A stretch of 64,000 nucleotides of DNA from Garcia nutans (Eukaryota > Streptophyta > Magnoliopsida > Malpighiales > Euphorbiaceae). Position 1 is the stretch's first letter. Each line of letters starts with the position of its first letter. Shown one piece after another: positions 57,070-64,000 of the stretch. Under the pieces are notes generated by a model. It was not told the origin of the DNA. It made no database searches and was given only the letters and a program-made list of their open reading frames with translations. The stretch spans positions 7,626,001 to 7,690,000 of the forward strand of contig CANTUV010000014.1 of the NCBI GenBank assembly GCA_947685225.1, read 5' to 3'. The translations under genes and the position numbers were made by a program.

Positions 57070-57117
57070 TATATTTTTAGTATACATTTGATATATCAAA
57101 TGTATACTAAAAATATA
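57070..57117. repeat. 48-bp perfect palindrome
   Basis: Centred between 57093 and 57094 on GATATATC. All 24 base pairs of the two arms match by direct check, and the match stops at 57069/57118. It contains GTATACATTTGATA and its complement. It could form a cruciform or hairpin, or be the core of a foldback element. Confidence 0.95.
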
Positions 57118-58399
57118 TCTCTAAAAAATGGTATTTTTGAAATTAAAAGTTAAAAAAATATATTTTTAAAATTAAAATTAAAAAGGGATATTTTTGAAAA
57201 TATTTTTATTTTTTAGGGTATTTTTGAAAAAACCCCTTTAATTAATTGTAACCTTGATTGATAAAAAATTGAGCTATTTAACTTGGAAACCCAAGCAACT
57301 CAAGCTAGGCTAAAAATTATTTCACTCATGCTTCGAGATTACTGTTTGAGCCCGCATAATTTTCGGGTCAAGCATCAGGCCTGAATGAAATTTCATTGGG
57401 CCAATTGAACCCGGCTCGAAGATTATTTTTACATATGCATATGCTATAAACTACACCATTTTAAAAGCCAAAAAAAGAAGTTACCCTAATATAATCTGTT
57501 AATCTTAATCGCTGCCTCTATTTGCTTAGGTTTGTGTTACTCTCTCAGTTTCTCCCCCATCTTCCTCTCTCTCCAGTTCAAGTATGTCTAGCTTGCGTCT
57601 TCTCTATAAAATGGCTGGGTACACTCATGTTATTTGCTCATAGCACAGCCATACTAATGATGTCATTGTCACATCTTCTATGTTTATTGTTGTTTTTTTT
57701 AATTTAGTTTCTTACTTTTCAATTTCTTTAAGAAAACAGAAGAATTCATAAATTTGCTTGTTCACTTGTGTTAATGCTTCAAGAGTAAAAGTAGAAAGCC
57801 GAGAATTTAAATTCTATTTGTTATTTTTTTGATTTTTAATCTAATTTCTTAGTTTTTTTCATTTCTACTTTTTAAATTAACTTTTGTTAAGTTTGTTCTT
57901 GAAATTGGTTTTGTTTTATTTGTATGTCTTACAAAGATGAATCCCCATTCTTTCTTTGAAATTGGTACCCTTTATACCTGTTAATATAAAAGATCCCATC
58001 CTATAAAAATTTCACAATCAGACATTCTTTTTTAATTATTTTTTATTTTTTATAATAGAAATAAAATTAATTTTTTTTAATAAAACTCGTATGACCGCCC
58101 ATCCAACCCTGCTGTACTAGCCCAATTTGGCCTAGGGTTGGGCCACGGGCACTAAAAGCTAGCCTAATTAATTCTCAAGCCAGGCTGAGGGTTGGAGTGA
58201 TATTCGGCTCGATCGGACTCTTGAACACCCCTAATAAAAAATAAGAATAAAATTGAATGTCAAAGTAGGAATTCCATTAAAACTGAAATATGGTTTAAAA
58301 TAGAGAATGTTCCCTGAATGGAATAAAAATTACAAGAATTTGCTTTGTTCTACAAATATAAGCATTCATTGAAATACCTTTATACTCTATATATATAAA
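57118..58399. other. intergenic, with a possible hAT-like terminal remnant
   Basis: Two GC-richer patches (57295-57420, 58085-58235) stand in AT-rich DNA. The right one ends CACCCCTAATAA, so its reverse complement begins TTAGGGGTGTTCAAGAGTCC, like some plant hAT termini. No matching left terminus or TSD was found. Confidence 0.35.
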
Positions 58400-61300
58400 A
58401 TTTATATACAAAATATAAGAGTATTATAGTCATTAACTATAGAATCTCTCATTTAATATCAAAAATAAAAGCTTCTCAAAAGTTAAATATTATAAACTTA
58501 TTAAAAAGTGTATTTATATCAATTGAATAAATCTATATAAAATATAGCTTAAATAATCTATAAAAATATCTAAAAAATTTTGCCATAATTTTATCTATAA
58601 ATTCGTAAAACTCCAAATTACAAAATACTCAACCTGCGATGAAAATTCACTTCCAAAATCCCAATTTTTCAAAATTCACCGTTTCTCCAATTTATAACCA
58701 AGTTTATAACAAGAGGAAATAATGCACAACTTATATATTTTTCAAACATTACTAAATTTTGTTTACTAAAACATATTTATAGACAATGTTTCTAATGTAC
58801 GTAAGTCAAAATATAAATGTTACAAAAAAAAATACATATAAAATGCAGTATTAGCCAGATGAGTCTCGTGGTAAGATACAAATTTCAATATCTGTCTCAA
58901 CTTTAGACTTGCCTAGATCTATCAGGGCTCTCTCTTAGTGACCCTGTCACATGCGCTATAAAATTAAATTGCGCTAAGTTGAAAGCTTAGCGGTACATAC
59001 TTTGATAACATGAAATATTTAAATAAATATTTTATCTTCATAACACAAGAATGCATTTAATTCCAATTACAATACAATGCTCAATTATTATTTATTATCT
59101 CATAAATCATATAAACATACTATATCAAAACACATTGGGCCTAATAAATTTTTAACAATATTCAGGTTCCAGAAAGATTGATTTTGTAATATCCCAAATT
59201 TTTTAAAAAATTTTAATTTTTGAAAATTTGATAAAATATATTATAATTAAATTTGATAAATTAAATTAATAAATTTAAATAAAAAATAAAGAGATTTTAA
59301 ATAAAAAAGTGAAATATATATGTGATATATATGTAAAATATACATAACATATAAAAGTCAACACTTTAAAAGAAAAGTAAAAGTCCAATGATATTTTTAT
59401 AAATAAATTTTAGAAATTAAAAATTAATAAAATAATTTAAAAATAAATTATTTTTGAATGTATGATGGATTTTTAGTTTTTTAATTTCTTTAATAAATAA
59501 ATAATTAATTTATTATTAATTTATTATAATATATATATATGTGGTTATAATTAAAAGATGAAAGGAAAAAGAAAATTTATTTTTAAACTTCTTCTTCTTT
59601 TTCTTCTCTCATGGTCGGCCACCATGGATGTTCAAGACTAAGGATTTTGATCTTCCAAGCTTCCAAGAATTGAAGGATTTCAAAGGTTCAAAAAGAATTT
59701 TTAGAGTTTTTCCACTTGAAAAAGTAAGTTCTTTAGCTTTTTCTTTGGATTTTCATAGAAATTTTGAATATGTGAGTTTTGGATTTTTGAAGTAGTATGT
59801 TATAATTATTGAAATTGGTGTGTATGAAGTTATTTTGGATAGTTATTAATAATTTTAATTTTGGATTGAAGAAATGGTTGAATTTGGATAAAGAATGGTG
59901 GAGAGAGAGAATTTAGGGTTATGGACTTTTAGAGTTTGAGAAATCATGATTTTAATTATGCAAATTAGTTCTAAATAAGTTATTTTGGTGCTTAAATAAG
60001 TATTGTATAGTCAAATATTGAATTTATTTGTGTTTGGCTGGAGTTTGAGAATGGAAGTGTGATTTAGGGTTTTGAAAAATGATTTTTTTAAAGTTGTTGA
60101 ATTGTATAATTTTATTGGTTTAATCTTATTATTTGGTGATATAAGTGATGAATATAAGCTTAAAATGATTAATGGATTGTGTTGGAATGGAAAACCTTCA
60201 ATGGGGGAAGGTTATATCATTTTAGGATTTTATGTATAAGAGTGTATTTTTGTAATGTAAATTGTTTAAATGTATTAAAATATGTTTCTAATAATATAAA
60301 TAAACTTAATATATTAAAATGAATAGCCTAGTATGAGAATCTAAAGTTAAGTGAGGTTAGCTTTAAATTTTGAATTTTTACTTGGATGGGGTTTAATTAT
60401 GGTTTAATATTGAAAATACCATTAAATATGACATTAAATTATTATTTGCTATCACATTTGGTTTATGCATTAAGGAGGTTGACTTACTTTATCCAAGTGG
60501 TGAAAGACAAGTTGGAATGATAGGATTGGAGGTTGTTTTAAGCTTGTTTAAGTTGCTATTTGAGGTCAGTACAAACTTTGAATACATTAGTTATATTTTC
60601 ATGACATTTGGGCTTAACACATTTTGTTTGAAAGATGTGTTAAGCTACTCAATACATTAGTTATGTATGAATAATGTGCTATGCATTTGTAATATCATAT
60701 ATGTGTTAAGTGCATTGTTAAAAAGTCATTGGTATTGGCTAGATTACATTAAATGTGATTAATATGTTAATTATGTGAAAATACTCAAAGTAATTAGGTA
60801 ATGTGTTATAAATGCAAAAATGTGGTATAATATAATGAGATATGTGGAAACGTAATGAGATATGTGGAAACATAATGAAATGAATTGATATCGATATCGA
60901 TATAAATGAGAAATATGAATAAATTGTGTGCCTAGTATGTTATTCAATTTTCAAAGTTCTGTGTTTGACGGCATGCCTATGATTTGCCTACGGGCTAGAC
61001 GCTGGGCGTCACTGTGAAAATATTTTTGAGGTGAAATGACCGGGTCATAAGCCTCAAAAATAAGTCCTTGAAGCTGGGCTGGATGAAATGACCGGGTTGT
61101 AGGCTCAGACCTAGTTGGACTATTATGTTGATATTTTACCTACGGGGCTAGACATATGGTGTCATTATAGACTAAAGTAATAACTCTGAAATTTGAATAG
61201 CATATTAGTTATCTTTGGGCCCATACTTGTGTTTGTTTTTATGTGAATTGTGGATTGTGAAATATTTGAAAAGCATGAGAAAATGGAATGATATGATATC

Positions 61301-63891
61301 TATATGCATTGTGCATTGGCATTGCATTTGAGTTTTATTGTTATCAAGTTTGTATTACTAGACTTTTGGCTTAACGTGATTGTTTATATCGCGCAGGCGA
61401 CGGGATAGATTCAGCCGAGCCGGAGAGTTTTTCTAGACTAGGTCAGGTTTAGACTTGTGTTTGTGCTTGTAGAGTTGACATCAAGATCAAAAACACTATC
61501 AGCAACATGTATATATTTTATGTTATTATATATTTTAGGTATTATGCATATTATATCATATTTTTGGATTTTATGTATTGTAAACTATAAAGAATGTTTG
61601 GGTTAAGTTATTTGAAATGAGGGTTTAAATGTGTTCTAAATTATATATACATATATATCTATATATATAAATGTTTTGAGAAAATTGTGAAAAAATTTAG
61701 AAGTTAAGGTGAAGATGTGGTTTATTATTTATTGAGAGTGTTCTTTTTGCAGGTTGTGTAATTGATAAATTTTGGGATGTCCAAATGACAGATAAAACTC
61801 TGATAATTTTTTTTCAGAGATTTTCATATAAAAATTTATTTTGGGTTCCTATAACAAGTAAATAATATTTATATACTATTTAATTTTATATATTTAGTAT
61901 TTGAAATTTTAAATCAGAAATGTGAAAATTTTTATTAAACCGGTCTGTGACATTTTTATACAATATATGCATATTTTATATATGCTAAAAATATGTATTG
62001 TACGTATATATGGTATAAGAGTATTACAGATTTGACCTATCGCAACTCAAAGGTCCGATACCAGAAATCAAGTGTTATGTGATACCAATATATTACTATT
62101 ACCCGATGGATGTCCTCTTAACACTGAAGTATTCAACACTAGCATGTTTCATCCGAATGTGTAATAATAAATGTGATACCAGTGTATCTCGCCCAAAGGC
62201 ATATAAAACGTCATGACGTATCATTGGCATGCCAACTTGACAGTACCAAATATAATATTTCAGAACTAGTAATTGTGTACGACAAACAAACATCACATAT
62301 TACATCACATTTTTCTCATTTCCATTCTCATTTATCATTTTTTTCATAGGTTTAACACATCAATTATCCCCTGAACTTAGCAGGTTTGATCATTTTACCC
62401 CTTATATTTATGTATTTGTCATATTGTCCCATGTACTTATACATTTTGTTCAATTAGATACTTATATAATCACATATCAATCACTTTACACCTTGTACTT
62501 ATATATTTTGTATCAAATAGACACTTACAAGTACCTGTAGCACAATCTTCACCTACGTGTTTATTGAGAATGAAATAGACAAGTATAAAGGGGAAAGTGA
62601 CTAATATATGATTATATAAATGTCTATTGAAACAAAATAGATAAGTAAAGTGGGCAATATAAAAAATGCATAAATATAGGAGGCAAAATAACCAAACCTG
62701 CCAAGTTCAGGGGCTGCAAATGTATTATATCATTTTTCATATTTTTCTTATAATCACCATATGCCATAATCATACTCACAATGCAATAATATTTCTCATA
62801 GTAATAATGTATCTTATTTAAAACATTTCCAGTTGTCATAACCTATTGGTTTCAAGTTCGAAGCTATAATCCAACCTCATTTTTTATACAATACATAAAT
62901 TTTATAATCAATTTCATCAAAAGAAAAAAAAACAACATACTTTAATAAAAATACCAATGCCAATTATGTCAAACATGAACATTTTAACTAAATATTTTCA
63001 AAGTATGTACTAACCTCTCTTTGCTCCAAAATCAATCCAATATCACTTTCCAATCTTTACTTTCAAGAAACCCTAAGCTTCTCCACTTAGATTGCTTTAG
63101 CCTAAACACTTCTAATCCAAACCACAAGTTTAATTCTTCAATTAAAAACATTTTTATACTTAATTTATTCAAAATAACTACTAACTATACTAATCTTAGC
63201 CAAACCACATCAAAAACCCTAACTTCCAAAACTTTCATAAACCCTAACTTCATGATTCAATTTACTTCAACCATTTAGTCACTAATGCAACAATACACAT
63301 CAACATCACTTCATAACTATCCTCTTTCTCAATTAAAAATTAATTTCTCTCTATCCATTTTATATATAATCTTAAAAATTAATAAAGCTTAAAGATTGAA
63401 AACTTACTTGAGTCCTTGTTTAATCTTCAAAATTCACTTAAATCACTTAGATTTTTTATGAAATTTGGTGTGTTTAAGAAGAACCTCTCCCCTTTCTCAC
63501 TCTAGAATTCAGCCATGTGGTGTAAGGAAGAATAAGATGATATATTTTTATTTTCTTTCTTCTTTCCCGACCATAAATATAATTAATTATTATTATTATA
63601 TTAAAATTATTTATTTTATTTTTCTAAATTACTATCCATAAATATCCTTTCTTACTTTTTGACTTTTATTTATTTATTATTTTTATTTATTTTATTTATT
63701 TATTTTTAAATATGTATATTTATATATATGTATATACTGTGTATATATTATGTACATATTATTTACATTATATATATCTTAAGTATATATCATGTATATC
63801 TTAGGTTTATATTATATATTTCTCTTCCAACATACTTAATTATTCCCTCACATTAATTATTTTTATGTATATTAAAATAATGGATGTTACA
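58400..63891 (-). repeat. large LTR-like unit, copy D (minus), split by copy C
   Basis: On the minus strand it starts TGTAACATCC at 63891. It shares landmarks with copy A (CACTAACCTCTCTTTG near 63010 on the plus strand, a CT-rich region, and AAGCTTAGCGGTACATAC near 58983). It is interrupted by the plus-strand unit at 59185-61952 and resumes at 61953. The left boundary is uncertain. Confidence 0.5.
59185..61952 (+). repeat. large LTR-like unit, copy C (2768 bp), probable solo LTR
   Basis: Begins TGTAATATCCC and ends CGGTCTGTGACA, non-coding. It contains the family landmarks in plus orientation: TTTGCCTACGGGCTAGACGC, ATGACCGGGTCATAAGCC (with a second ATGACCGGGTTGTAGGCTC) and TATCGCGCAGGCGACGGGAT. 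Flanks (GATTT / TTTTT) are at best a decayed TSD. No internal retrotransposon coding sequence accompanies it, hence solo LTR. Confidence 0.6.
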
Positions 63892-64000
63892 CTTGTACAA
63901 AAAACATTTGACATGTTTCCCATGTAGAATTGCTAACATTCAACCTTGGAAGGTACTGTTGAGGTAAAAATATTAACCAGCAAGGGCTACTACTCCAATG
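63892..64000. other. window end, nothing recognised
   Basis: Short remaining sequence without a feature. Confidence 0.4.

Overview
This is a 64-kb piece of an AT-rich flowering-plant nuclear genome, most likely a eudicot. The evidence is spliced genes with GT-AG introns, plant-type LTR retrotransposons, poly-AT microsatellites and a plant-style telo-box promoter. I cannot name the species. Genes are sparse, and about half of the window is transposon sequence, much of it nested.

Genic part (about 1-16.2 kb). The left end holds three exons of a PPR-protein gene resembling chloroplast DELAYED GREENING 1. It looks truncated and possibly broken at one splice junction. A 3' fragment of a Ty3/Gypsy chromovirus follows on the minus strand (4665-5900), then AT-rich spacer, then a weak candidate for a small secreted peptide (9725-10235). 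The best gene is a complete 12-exon minus-strand GRWD1-type WD40 ribosome-biogenesis gene (11144-16108). It has consistent intron phases, one GC-AG intron and a telo-box just upstream.

Nested retrotransposon block 1 (17.1-33.7 kb). A decayed minus-strand Ty1/Copia element is split by a complete 13,012-bp plus-strand Athila-lineage Ty3/Gypsy element (17771-30782; 1681-bp LTRs; 5-bp duplication CACTC). The Athila element has a tRNA-Asp-type primer site, gag, protease, RT-RNase H-integrase and a third ORF, with several stops and frameshifts. Its LTRs carry six palindromic repeats of 63-bp period. A related palindrome array sits inside the element, upstream of a TATA box and a probable intron leading into ORF3. 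This suggests a second, internal transcription unit. To the right lies a diverged array of about 150-bp repeats interrupted by a 686-bp hAT-type MITE (8-bp duplication), then a second Copia 5' end (gag plus a 160-bp LTR).

Nested block 2 (40.0-50.0 kb). A degraded minus-strand Tat-lineage Gypsy element (40012-49974) is split inside its protease region by a plus-strand, gag/pol-less Tat relative (44160-47527; duplication ACCAT). That inner element keeps only an antisense, probably spliced ORF.

Large-LTR family (34.4-38.0 and about 58.4-63.9 kb). These are long, AT-rich, non-coding LTR-like units of about 2.8-3.6 kb. One sits in opposite orientation inside another. The remaining stretches (5.9-9.7, 38-40 and 50-58 kb) are AT-rich and show no convincing gene, apart from a 48-bp perfect palindrome and a possible pseudogene scrap near 56.1-56.4 kb.
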